A stretch of DNA of 10,083 nt from Hemicentrotus pulcherrimus (GCA_003118195.1 BEXV01000473.1:6254-16336), one strand, 5' to 3'. Positions 1 to 7,770 are shown, numbered from the stretch's first letter. Numbers and translations: made by a program. Notes: generated by a model from the letters alone, not told the origin.

Positions 1-1139
1 CCTTGCAATGCACACAAATTCTTATATGCTGGATGATCAACCTTTTCTGGTCGATTCCACACCGTTTCTTTCACCATGCAATCGCATGACCAGAACTCAA
101 CTTCATCTTTAATTCGATCCTATTGAAATGCTTCTTTTGGATATCACCGAGTCTCTCTTTTTAGAATAATATCATTCAATCAGAAGAATCGGATCACCAT
201 AAATCATCCTAAAATTAACATCGATGCGTTGAAAGAAATTCAGTGAACACGGAGATAAGTCACCCTTGCTTCCTTAGAGCAAACTTACACCGATTTCTAT
301 AGGTGGGTTCAACGTAGGACGATTAGAACACACATCCCTTTTATAAGCTGTAAAGTGGATTATTTTCCTTTTATGAGATACAATTGTGTCTACTTTTGCC
401 ATCACTGTAAACGTTTCACAATCATTTCCCAAGGCTATTGTACGATATATGGCAACATGTTTTGAATATCCAAGAAAAGAAATAATCATTCCGACAGCGT
501 TGGCAAAAGGAGGACAGAACAAATCAGTATGCATGGGGGTAAATTTCTGTAGGGTATTTGGGATATAGCTTGGTTCGTTCATCATTTGATTTTAGTTTTT
601 GTGGATGCGGGTCACTGAACGTGTGTGCCATTATTGATAGCTTTGCGTGTTGATTGTGACTTCTTTTGTATTGCATCGAGTTTTATTGATGATATCTCCT
701 GGCGGAACGTTCTGAAATTGGGGGAAATATAAGAATACATCACTATATGGGCCACCATGAATAAATTATTTCGTAATATTAAATAAATGCCAGTTTCCAA
801 ATATGGAAATCGGTTAAACAAGGAATATCGAGAATGCTTGAAAGATCCCCATTTCATGATGATTCTCGACAATATTATTGATCACTCGTCAAGTTTACCT
901 TTTTGAAACCATCTAACGCCAGACATGCATAATTATGTTGGGTATTACTATTTCCCACAAAACTTTATTTCGATACACAATTATGAATGTCGATCAAATC
1001 ATGAAAATACCCCTGTTATGAAATGGACTACCTTAGCATGATAAGTATTATTAGGTCCCAAATCCAAGAAATATAACATTTTAGTAGAAATATATGAAAA
1101 ATGAAAACCTTTCAAGAGCAATCCCATCTTCTGTCACAT
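1..1139. other. Gene-free AT-rich stretch
   Basis: No gene, RNA gene or mobile element can be supported here. Two adjacent minus-strand open frames (274-585, 103 codons; 612-872, 86 codons) and a short plus-strand one (386-568) are present. Their translations show no recognisable domain and no low-complexity or signal-peptide pattern that would argue for coding. CpG dinucleotides are sparse. The only motif singled out is the CArG box at 797-806, listed separately. Most likely intergenic or intronic DNA. Confidence 0.6.
797..806. promoter_or_regulatory. Perfect CArG box (SRF/MADS-type site), candidate
   Basis: CCAAATATGG matches CC(A/T)6GG, the serum response factor (MADS-box) consensus; its reverse complement is CCATATTTGG. 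It sits inside a short 6-bp hairpin (TTTCCA/TGGAAA, 794-809). About 0.75 perfect CArG boxes are expected by chance in 10 kb at 60% AT, so this is a motif match and not a demonstrated site. Confidence 0.2.
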
Positions 1140-1155
1140 CATGTACATGTACATG
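1140..1155. repeat. 16-bp perfect palindrome, CATGTA tandem
   Basis: CATGTACATGTACATG reads the same on both strands and is also nearly three copies of the hexamer CATGTA. It may be a short microsatellite, with the palindrome a by-product of the repeat unit. It ends 23 bases before an A10 run (1179-1188). Confidence 0.7.
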
Positions 1156-1178
1156 TAGTTATGAGAAAGCTCGCAATT

Positions 1179-1188
1179 AAAAAAAAAA
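1179..1188 (+). repeat. A10 homopolymer in an A-rich tract
   Basis: Ten consecutive A residues, followed by GATG and a further A6 run. This could be the remnant poly(A) tail of an old retroposed copy, but no retroposed body is recognisable upstream. Simple A-rich DNA is the safer reading. Confidence 0.6.
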
Positions 1189-1213
1189 GATGAAAAAACA
1201 ACAGTTTTTATAC

Positions 1214-1225
1214 TCCTTATAAGGA
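1214..1225. promoter_or_regulatory. Palindromic CArG box with adjacent GGAA, candidate
   Basis: TCCTTATAAGGA is a 12-bp perfect palindrome containing CCTTATAAGG (1215-1224), an exact CC(A/T)6GG match. The right edge continues into GGAAAC, giving an overlapping Ets-type GGAA core. SRF and Ets-family ternary complex factors bind such pairs in animals. No promoter or gene is evident nearby, so function is inference only. Confidence 0.22.
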
Positions 1226-1790
1226 AACAAAAGATATATACAAAAACTAGCCACACACTGAGTGATAAAAAGGCGTTCCATGTTTTAATGGATATTTATT
1301 AGAACAAAAGTGCAGTGGCAGCTTAGAGTTGTCTTGATGTGCGGAAACTTCATCACATCAAAACACCTCTGTCTTTGACTGACAGTCATATTTTTCTGTA
1401 ATAGAAAATTGCGGCGCAGATGTTTGCATGTTTGAAAGATAATGAGAATCAATACAATGTGCGTATCTTCACGTCTTCCACTCGCTCGTCTCTATAATCA
1501 ATGTGAGGGGGATAAGAGGGGCTACTAGATATTAAAGAAGAAGAATATAATTATTATGAACAAAATTAAATGAAGTAGGATTCCAATGATAATGATTTTC
1601 AAAATTGGTTATTTGGTATCAACTATCACACATGCCCAATTGTGTTCAAGTTGCATTAGCGCTCATTCGTGGGATTTTAGAGCCAAAAATAGCTCTTATA
1701 ATATGCTGTATTTGCAAGCATTTTTCATCTTATCGCTTAAAGCAAAGTTACAACAATATTTTAAAATGAAGGCCGGTAGTAGAATTATAA
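1226..1790. other. Gene-free stretch
   Basis: Nothing identifiable. A 78-codon plus-strand open frame (1586-1822) runs into the TTA/TTG simple repeat, and its product has no recognisable family. Otherwise plain AT-rich sequence. Confidence 0.6.
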
Positions 1791-1816
1791 TTGTTGTTAT
1801 TACTATTATTATTAAT
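1791..1816 (+). repeat. Short degenerate TTR trinucleotide microsatellite
   Basis: Interrupted TTG/TTA triplets over 26 bases (two TTG units, then ATT/ACT/ATT units). It is short and imperfect, as expected of an old or young microsatellite locus. Confidence 0.6.
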
Positions 1817-2836
1817 CTATAAACTATGATGCTATGTTTTATCTTCTTTCTTTTTTAAAAATACTAAATCATGAATATACAGTGTATAAGCATAGCGTTT
1901 TGTTGAAAAAAAGACGCAGGAGTAAAGCATATGGTAAAAAATGAAATATGTTTCTGTCAATCATCATTTCAAGATATGCCTCATTGATATTGATATGAAC
2001 CATCTCGAAAAGACGAGTCGATTTGCGTCTCTTGAGGCGATTAGAAAACACGGCACATGGATTCAAGTATACATGCACGCACATGGGTAGAAGGGGCGGA
2101 ATATTAAATACCTATAATGACACATTTATTCATTTAAAAAAATCCTGACTTGTACTGGGAGCATGGACTTTCGGATTGTATTGTCGTTACAGAAGTCAGC
2201 GGTATTCTTTTCGTCATCTGACTGTTGTGAAAAGTCGTTGTTCTCGAAAGAGGCAGATGATTTTAATTTTCATTACCTGTCTATCAAACTTCAAATGAAA
2301 ACCGTCAGTGAGTGTCCAATAAACGCCATTGCAGTTTTTTATCGTCCACTAACATCTTCGAGAGTACGTCAATCATTACTGATTATGCTGATAAAAAATA
2401 TGAAACTTGAGAGATCCTTAAAACTGTCATAATTACACCAACTCTTGTGGGGTTAAGGGTTTTTTATTGGTTTGCTGCGAATCTGTACTCTGTCGCAACT
2501 TTACGACGCAACCAAATCTAGAAAAATGTAATTAAATCGATGCTGCGATGAAGATATTTGGCACTCTTTGGGAGAAGGAATAGGAAAGTAGAAAATATGA
2601 AGCCCCTAAAAATATGGAATTGGAAGACCTGTAGAATCCCAGATAAGTTCACAATTTCAGTTTTGTGGTGAAATGATGGGTGTAGGCTTAATCCCCAGTC
2701 GTTTTACAAATCCCTAATGAAGGAATCTGATTTTGCCTTTGCTCCAATGCGTACTACATTAGTGTCCCCATGGACATTTATCAAGAAAAAGGAAAGAGTG
2801 TGTAATGTACAACTTTTCGAACATGAACTAGGTTAA
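1817..2836. other. Gene-free stretch
   Basis: No supported gene. Open frames at 1869-2084 (minus, 71 codons) and 2163-2432 (plus, 89 codons) have no recognisable domain, and neither has convincing context such as a polyadenylation signal or splice sites at its edges. AT-rich runs dominate. Confidence 0.55.
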
Positions 2837-2879
2837 GTGACGAAACAATATCTTTATTACTCCAAAATGCGCAGTGCAT

Positions 2880-3240
2880 CGGAAGATTTGCTCTTTCCTT
2901 TGTCGCGTTTAGGTGAAAGTGCAATTCGTAATTCGGAGCTTCGTTCCCCAGCGCGATATTGTAGACTCCACACAGGCGCTTCAGGGAGATCAAAATTCAC
3001 CGCGCTCCAGCGCGAGGATGGAAAGGCATCGGTGGTAAGTGACTATCATTTTCCATAAAAGTATGATAATATTGCAAAAACTAGAAATGACAAGTCCGGG
3101 GCATATTTTGGGGAGCCTTGGATCTCGGATGACACCGCACATTTTTATTCATATCTCCCGTTTCACACGCGCACTTCGGAGTTAGATTGGCAAGGCAGCG
3201 AAATTGAGACCGAAGATTGGTGCTGTGCGTACCTTATCAA
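2880..3240. promoter_or_regulatory. CpG-dense patch, candidate promoter or first exon
   Basis: I counted 14 CpG dinucleotides between 2880 and 3034 (155 bases), against 4 in roughly 360 bases at 900-1260. CpGs remain frequent to about 3240. The densest part contains a hairpin of alternating C and G (CGCGCT/AGCGCG, 3001-3014). It is followed by GGTGGTAAGT (3031-3040), a good metazoan splice-donor match with the GT at 3035-3036. Upstream, 2891-2912 is pyrimidine-rich and ends in TTTAG, so an internal exon of 122 bases (2913-3034) is also possible. Frames across it give no recognisable protein. The strand is uncertain; the donor-like site favours +. Confidence 0.25.
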
Positions 3241-3259
3241 TGAGGGTAAATGATACCAT

Positions 3260-3271
3260 GGACACGTGTCC
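3260..3271. promoter_or_regulatory. 12-bp palindrome centred on a CACGTG E-box
   Basis: GGACACGTGTCC is a perfect palindrome whose centre is the bHLH-type E-box CACGTG (3263-3268). Binding is only inferred from the word. It lies just downstream of the CpG-dense patch. Confidence 0.2.
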
Positions 3272-3615
3272 TGCTCTTGGCTGCTCACATGCTGTTGGAA
3301 CCAATATGAAGGTGTACAGCCCTCACCACCTCTATGTCCTTTCTCATCATACTTAATGAAGGCAATAACCGAATTTGCCCACTCTTTTTGTTTTACGAGG
3401 AAACGACAGCGACCGAAGGTGCGCCTGTTATTGTGTTTCCTAGAACTTGAAGAAAGACGTAGAACAGGACACTGCTGTATCAGTTGCGTACATTGTATTC
3501 CGCGTTTTTAAAGCCGTTTAAGCTACTTCTTGCAGTATTTTAATTAATGTATCCATTCAAGTTTGACAATGCGGGTCAGCCTGTTTCCACGATGACCAGG
3601 CAGGAAGGCACTACC
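3272..3615. other. Gene-free stretch
   Basis: An 81-codon plus open frame at 3266-3511 is Cys- and Arg-rich with no recognisable fold, and looks like chance. A TTCTTGCAG at about 3524-3532 resembles a weak splice acceptor, but the sequence after it does not look coding. Nothing else identifiable. Confidence 0.5.
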
Positions 3616-3629
3616 AAGTTGTACAACTT
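3616..3629. repeat. 14-bp perfect palindrome
   Basis: AAGTTGTACAACTT reads identically on both strands, with a central GTAC. No known binding motif is evident. About 0.6 perfect palindromes of at least 14 bp are expected by chance in 10 kb. Confidence 0.7.
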
Positions 3630-3857
3630 TAAGCGACAGATCTAGAAGAACTTGCCCGTGGCTTGTAGACAGTTGTTCTCCTCAAAGCGTGTATCTGTCA
3701 GAGACAGAAGCTATACGAGCTGTCAGGTTATAGAGAGCCAATCACCCCAGGCACAGATTGGTCGCCCTCAATGGTATAGAGACGGTAAAACGAAAAAAAT
3801 GTTCCCCCGGTACAGACGATCATCTTTCTCGAGCAAACATTTTTAATGACGTTGAGG
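3630..3857. other. Gene-free stretch
   Basis: Overlapping short plus-strand open frames (3652-3846 and 3758-3994) and a minus one (3820-4107) share this DNA. Their products are compositionally biased (for example a proline run around 3929-3940), have no recognisable domain, and contradict one another. Confidence 0.5.
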
Positions 3858-3869
3858 CGCCTCCATCTT
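3858..3869 (-). promoter_or_regulatory. YY1-like motif, minus strand, candidate
   Basis: On the minus strand this reads AAGATGGAGGCG, close to the YY1 consensus AANATGGCGGC. A second, plus-strand, match follows 37 bases later. Assigned from the motif alone. Confidence 0.15.
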
Positions 3870-3906
3870 CTCTAGACAATATTTTCGGAGGTTCACAGAA
3901 TGATAC

Positions 3907-3917
3907 AAAATGGCGAC
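3907..3917 (+). promoter_or_regulatory. YY1-like motif overlapping an ATG, candidate
   Basis: AAAATGGCGAC resembles the YY1 consensus AANATGGCGGC. In animal genes this word often overlaps the transcription or translation start. Here its ATG (3910) has A at -3 and G at +4, a favourable context, and opens a 54-codon frame to the TAG at 4072-4074. The encoded peptide has a hydrophobic stretch at about residues 12-31 and no recognised family. A pyrimidine-rich tract (3935-3953, extended with three G interruptions to 3969) lies inside that frame. Confidence 0.15.
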
Positions 3918-4074
3918 AAACATGTCCCCCACCACCCCCTCTCTCCTTCCCCTGTCTGTCTTTGTTTTTACTCTGTGGAGAATATTCATGTTGAGCATCT
4001 CTTATTGGTGTAGCTTGGGCAAGCAAAATCGTCAGACGAAGATGTTCATAATTACTCAAAATATTCTCCGCTAG

Positions 4075-4380
4075 AGACATCAGTGAAATAAAACCCTCCA
4101 AAGTCACAGTTTGGACGGTGAGGCACGAACTGTAGCATTTTCCGAAAAAAGATGCATGTGTACGTTTGAGGTCTTTAGCCGGTAAAGCACGTATGGGGAA
4201 AGGCTGTTAACGTCAATATTATTTCCTGTTTACAGAGCAAATATTGTTTCGTGAAATATTTTGTGTAATTAAGTGATTTCCCGATTGGTATTTTGAGTTC
4301 AGCCTCGTTCCATGTCTGAAACTTGTTAGTAAAGTTGGCCCCTCACAGACTTAAAGCTTATCAGTACTAGTGTAAAGGAG
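4075..4380. other. Gene-free stretch
   Basis: Nothing identifiable: no open frame of note, no repeat, and no structured motif stronger than chance. Confidence 0.6.
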
Positions 4381-4422
4381 GGATTAGACCGCCCTGCAAG
4401 GTCACTAGACAGGTGGTTATCT
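4381..4422. promoter_or_regulatory. Compact cluster of transcription-factor-like words
   Basis: Within 42 bases: GGATTA (4381-4386, Otx/Pitx-type; TAATCC on minus), CAAGGTCA (4397-4404, extended nuclear-receptor half-site of the ERR/NR5A kind), CAGGTG (4410-4415, E-box) and TTATCT (4417-4422, GATA site on minus). Each word is short and common, so only the clustering is notable. Candidate enhancer fragment, unproven. Confidence 0.15.
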
Positions 4423-4716
4423 CATCAACTCAGCTCTCACATAACATAAGAAAAAGAGGATCATGGGGGACAAATGGTCACCGATTAGGCATTGTTTGTT
4501 ATATAGAGGGCGCAAGTAGCTACAAGTAGTGCAGTGGGCCTTTAATATTTCGTTGAAGTTCATTTGCCCTGTATTTCTAAATCAGAAATTCCATATGAAT
4601 CATAGTTACTGCCTTTACCAAAGTTGGAATATAAGAATCATTACAATATTTAATGTTTGTATAGTTTTCAACAGTGAACTATTATAATCGTTTACACCGA
4701 CTTCCTCAGTTTCTCT

Positions 4717-4774
4717 GCTGGGAACAGTCTGACCAAGAAGTTGCTGGTAACTTCTTGGTCTGACTCGACCTGGC
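4717..4774. ncRNA. 58-nt pre-miRNA-like hairpin, candidate
   Basis: The arms at 4726-4742 and 4749-4765 are reverse complements over 17 positions with one mismatch, around a 6-nt loop (4743-4748). After a 3x3 internal loop (4723-4725 opposite 4766-4768), six more pairs form between 4717-4722 (GCTGGG) and 4769-4774 (CCTGGC), two of them G:T wobbles. The roughly 23-bp stem with small internal defects is the size and shape of an animal precursor microRNA, although the loop is small and pairing does not clearly continue below 4717. Transcription from either strand would fold. I do not recognise the arm sequences as a known microRNA. It could instead be a fragment of an inverted-repeat transposon. 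Confidence 0.25.
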
Positions 4775-5253
4775 TACACTCATGACACAGTGTCTATCGA
4801 TATACGTGATGCACTACCGGTCGTGTAATCAATGGCCACAATCCATACATTGACAGATGTGAGCATGTGGAAAATTCGGTATGCCCGTGATTCTTCTTTC
4901 AGTAATTCCCTGATTTCTTTCTGGTTCGATCAGCCGTTCTGTGACCGTAAACCGCCAATAATTATGATTCAGTCATGTGGCAAACGAGTTTCCAATTCAT
5001 AAACTCGCTGGTAACAATGTCGGCTTAAAGCAGTGTCTCTTCTCACGCGAAGCCAAAGGGATCCTTTTGATCTGCCGTTTTGTCTCCGTGTGCATCGTAC
5101 TGGGATGGTTTAGCCCCATGCAGTGCTTTCGGCTACAGATTTCGTTAGTTACAAGTGATGCCAAATAATTATGCGGGTTAAGTACATGTAGGTCCATGCC
5201 ATGGTTAGACATAGGAGTTCATGCTTTCGAAAGTCACACAAGTTGGAAGATGC
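4775..5253. other. Gene-free stretch
   Basis: Opposing short open frames (4977-5168 plus, 4997-5212 minus) overlap and have no recognisable products. GGTTCGATCAG at about 4922 is a 9/11 match to the tRNA B-box, but there is no A-box upstream and no tRNA fold. Nothing else identifiable. Confidence 0.55.
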
Positions 5254-5284
5254 AAAAAAGGGGAAAAAGAAAGAAAGAGGGAAA
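5254..5284 (+). repeat. 31-nt polypurine tract with a mirror repeat
   Basis: Uninterrupted purines over 31 bases, with a mirror-symmetric core AAAAAGGGGAAAAA (5255-5268) followed by AAAG-type repeats. Homopurine mirror tracts can form triplex (H-DNA) structures under superhelical stress; that is known chemistry, not shown here. Located about 110 bases upstream of the SINE. Confidence 0.65.
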
Positions 5285-5403
5285 CACCCCCTAAATATAA
5301 TTATATCCTATAACACCATCCTTTAATTATTTTCCAGGATATTCAGCATTTATTATCTGCATTTCATTTTATAGTTTGAATTTTGGAATTAGAGGAGGCG
5401 CGA

Positions 5404-5415
5404 TAGCTCAGTCGG
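5404..5415 (+). promoter_or_regulatory. RNA polymerase III A box of the SINE
   Basis: TAGCTCAGTCGG is an exact match to the A-box consensus TRGCNNAGYNGG. It starts 43 bases before the B box, normal spacing for an internal tRNA-type promoter. Confidence 0.85.
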
Positions 5416-5446
5416 TAGAACAGTGGTCTTGTAATCCGGTGACCCG

Positions 5447-5457
5447 GGTTCGAAACC
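5447..5457 (+). promoter_or_regulatory. RNA polymerase III B box of the SINE
   Basis: GGTTCGAAACC matches the B-box consensus GGTTCGANNCC at every position. Together with the intact A box, this copy keeps a complete internal promoter even though the tRNA fold has decayed. Confidence 0.88.
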
Positions 5458-5597
5458 AAGGCGATGCGCTAGTGCCCTTTGGTAAGGCATTAATCCTCAT
5501 TACCAGGTCCCTCGGAGAGGACCTGAAGCCGTCGGCCGTCTGGTTGCATACTTACAAGCATTTATGCTTTCTTAGAGGTCAGGTAAACTAACCACAA

Positions 5598-6012
5598 TTG
5601 GTGCTTTCCAAGCCCTCTAGAATACATGATACTTCTTTCGTCATTCATTTGCTGTGGGTTGAGATATGTCTTGGTCCCGAGTAGTTCTAATGAGATCCGA
5701 AAAGAAGATGTCTTTGTACCATATTTTCTCTACGTATTGGTATTAGCCACACCACTAAACCGACTCCGCACCTACAGGTATACTCCAAACTGAACGATCC
5801 TGTACTTTCCGGGATAATGTATTTTTTGTTGAGTCTAATGTCGGCCTTGTCGGCGTGACTGGCTATAAGAGTCCTTTTTAGGGCATGTGTTGAAATTCTG
5901 CAGATTTCTGATAGCGATATCATTGTATTCGATGCACTGGTCGTTCATTTTCCCCGTACTAGCCTGCGTTTTAAGCGAGTGTCCCATTCATCACGACGCC
6001 CCTTTTTGAGTG
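5598..6012. other. Gene-free stretch after the SINE
   Basis: A minus-strand open frame (5687-5923, 78 codons) shows no recognisable domain. No further SINE copy, tRNA or tandem repeat is visible. Confidence 0.6.
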
Positions 6013-6025
6013 GCGCTAGAGGGCA
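6013..6025 (+). promoter_or_regulatory. CTCF-like word, candidate
   Basis: GCGCTAGAGGGCA agrees with the CTCF core CCASYAGRKGGCR at 11 of 13 positions; the mismatches are at positions 1 and 3. CTCF is an insulator/loop-anchor zinc-finger protein of bilaterian animals. One word without conservation or binding data is weak support, and similar words can come from repeats. Confidence 0.18.
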
Positions 6026-7511
6026 AAAGCATTTTGAATTTATCATCAATAATGTCAATCATTCTTATGTTGTAACCATTTCAGTTTTTACTCTTTTAGC
6101 ACTTAGACTATATTTCACATCTTTATGGATGGCTAATCAATGTGAAGATTGTCGTGATTTGATGGACGATAGGGTTACCGTCTTGTTGGTCTCATTCCAT
6201 GGACAGTTCATGGACGCTTTATTATTAGACCGAATGCGTCGCCATTTCGACATCGTGTAGATCCAATGCAGTTTAATTCGAGGAAAAATGGGAGGGTGGC
6301 GTCAAAGTGACCACGATCATCAATTTGAACCTGAAACTGTTGCGTCCTATCCTCTGGACAAAGGGTCGTGGCATTATTTCGGCAAGGTCAAGACCGGAAG
6401 TACGTTATGATTTGAGATCAGAATGGATGTGCAATACTGACACTGGTTAGAGACACTGGTAACGTTACTTCAGTTGACGAAAGTCCTTTTTTTAAACGCT
6501 ATAGTGTCAAGTTGATGTTCAATAATTGTTTTAGGTCTATTATGAAGATTAGAACCATCCAAACATGGCAAACTAAATTTGATTCACGTAAGAAATAAGA
6601 TGGTGTATATCAGGTATTTTCCAGAAATTTTGGTGGTGCATCTACATGTGCCGAATCCAAAGCATTTCGAGTGTCCAGTTTCTTAAATTCTTTCCTCTCA
6701 GAATCTTAAACCTTCCAATAGTAGGATCGATTTAGTGTGGCTCTGGAGCCTGGCGAAGATGAAATGAAATCTGTAGTCTATAGAGTGGTTGTTTCTCATC
6801 GTTTCTAGCCTCTTTTCATCAGTTTATCTTTCCCGTGAAAGACCTTAGCCTTACGCTAAATTTCTTGTTATAGTTGACTGATTCAGAGAATTTATCAAGA
6901 AAGAACCACATTGTACAGAGTATAGTGAGACCAGAATAGTTAACGTTCAAATTTAATGATATTCAAGTTAGTACATAGTATAAAGGTGTTGTTTCTAATA
7001 GTTTTCTTTTTTCCAATGTGTACAATGTAAGAAAAATCACGGCAAGGAGTGGAACGTAGACTACATGTGTTATTGCTCTTGATGTAGCCGATGTGCTCGG
7101 TGGAACTATTTTTCTAGCAAAATTGGAGAGGAGGGCTGTGATCGATTTGGACAGCGAAGTAAAATCCTGATAAACCCGGACGCCTTAATCTGACAGACGA
7201 CTGGATCTTACGTTGGGGACACTGAAGGGATAAGCCACCCAAAGCTTATTACACAATTCAATCTCCTTTCCTTGGGTTCTAGCGAGTTGAGGCAACCTGA
7301 TTAGCATAGTTGAATTGTCTGTCCCTTGACATTTGCAATTTGCATGTAGCGGTTTTTGCCGAAGACGTTTTAATAGATTATGCCCAACAATTTTCAATAA
7401 TTTGAGAATTTCTAGTGATGATTCTCACAAGTCCATTTTTCACCTAGTATGACGTATCGCAGAAGTTGTCGCAAAACAGTCAAGACGTGTGTGATTTATC
7501 TAACTCTCGAC
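6026..7511. other. Long gene-free stretch
   Basis: No gene is supportable. A 93-codon plus open frame (5979-6260) and a 70-codon minus one (7185-7397) give unrecognised products. Minor structure only: a direct repeat GACACTGGT (6439-6447 and 6452-6460), a 10-bp palindrome GTAACGTTAC (6459-6468), and a 7-bp stem TGAGAAT/ATTCTCA (7403-7409, 7421-7427). These are near chance level. Confidence 0.6.
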
Positions 7512-7585
7512 AGGTGATGACACACCGGTGTCATTGACCTCGACTAATGGGGTTCACCTGACCCGGGGATGCTTGTGGAGGTCAA
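7512..7585. promoter_or_regulatory. Nuclear-receptor half-site cluster with hairpin, candidate
   Basis: Five RGKTCA-type hexamers fall in 74 bases: AGGTGA (7512-7517, variant), TGACCT (7535-7540, minus), GGTTCA (7551-7556), TGACCC (7559-7564, minus) and AGGTCA (7579-7584). GGTTCA-CC-TGACCC forms an inverted pair with a 2-base spacer, and TTGACCTC/GAGGTCAA (7534-7541, 7578-7585) is a perfect 8-bp inverted repeat. The left part (7512-7540) also folds as a 12-bp stem with one bulge and an ACCG loop. The CACCTG E-box overlaps at 7555-7560. Receptor dimers bind paired hexamers in animals; use here is inferred. Confidence 0.22.
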
Positions 7586-7770
7586 GAGCGCCTTATCGAC
7601 TGTCCAGGTTGACAAAATGGAGGAATGGGGATATTGGTTAGGTTGACTTCTCACTTACTGACGGGTAGTGTGATATGTGATAGCCTCAGGGTTTTATCTG
7701 TATTTTGATTGTTGTACATTTTCATGAAAGTAATCATCACAAATTGAGATATCTGTTGCTTTTGATACTA

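Larger units (their letters stand above)
5394..5597 (+). mobile_element. tRNA(Thr)-derived SINE
   Basis: This is a non-autonomous retroposon transcribed by RNA polymerase III and mobilised by a partner LINE. The head (about 5397-5468) follows tRNA order: A box at 5404-5415, an anticodon-loop-like CTTGTAA preceded by GTGGT, then B box at 5447-5457. The head most resembles tRNA-Thr(UGU). The anticodon, T-arm and acceptor pairings are broken, so it is not a working tRNA. The body (about 5470-5545) holds a 6-bp hairpin AGGTCC/GGACCT (5505-5510, 5519-5524). The tail holds an AAGCAT/ATGCTT hairpin (5556-5561, 5564-5569). From memory, the body and tail resemble SINEs abundant in sea urchins, possibly related to the SURF1 type. 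No clear target-site duplication was found, so the ends are approximate. The open frame crossing it (5376-5591) is not a gene. Confidence 0.82.

Noticed and set aside
274..872. Two adjacent minus-strand open frames (103 and 86 codons)
   Set aside because: Being consecutive on one strand hints at a gene, but the products have no recognisable domain and there are no clear splice sites joining them. Frames of this length are expected by chance in 10 kb.
2163..2432. 89-codon plus-strand open frame as a gene
   Set aside because: Composition is ordinary, no family is recognised, and no splice or polyadenylation context supports it.
3652..4107. Overlapping open frames on both strands with proline- or glycine-rich stretches
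   Set aside because: The biased residues come directly from a C/T-rich tract and its complement. The frames contradict each other and none resembles a known protein.
4918..4932. Second tRNA-like or SINE B box (GGTTCGATCAG)
   Set aside because: Two mismatches to the B box, no upstream A box at normal spacing, and no SINE body downstream.
5397..5468. Functional tRNA-Thr gene
   Set aside because: The A and B boxes and anticodon loop are tRNA-like, but anticodon, T-arm and acceptor pairings fail and the sequence continues into a SINE body.
5376..5591. 71-codon plus-strand open frame
   Set aside because: It coincides with the tRNA-derived SINE and is a by-product of that element.
5979..6260. 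93-codon plus-strand open frame
   Set aside because: One hydrophobic patch but no recognised family, start context or neighbouring exon signals.
7185..7397. 70-codon minus-strand open frame as a gene
   Set aside because: No recognisable motif and no transcription context; consistent with chance.
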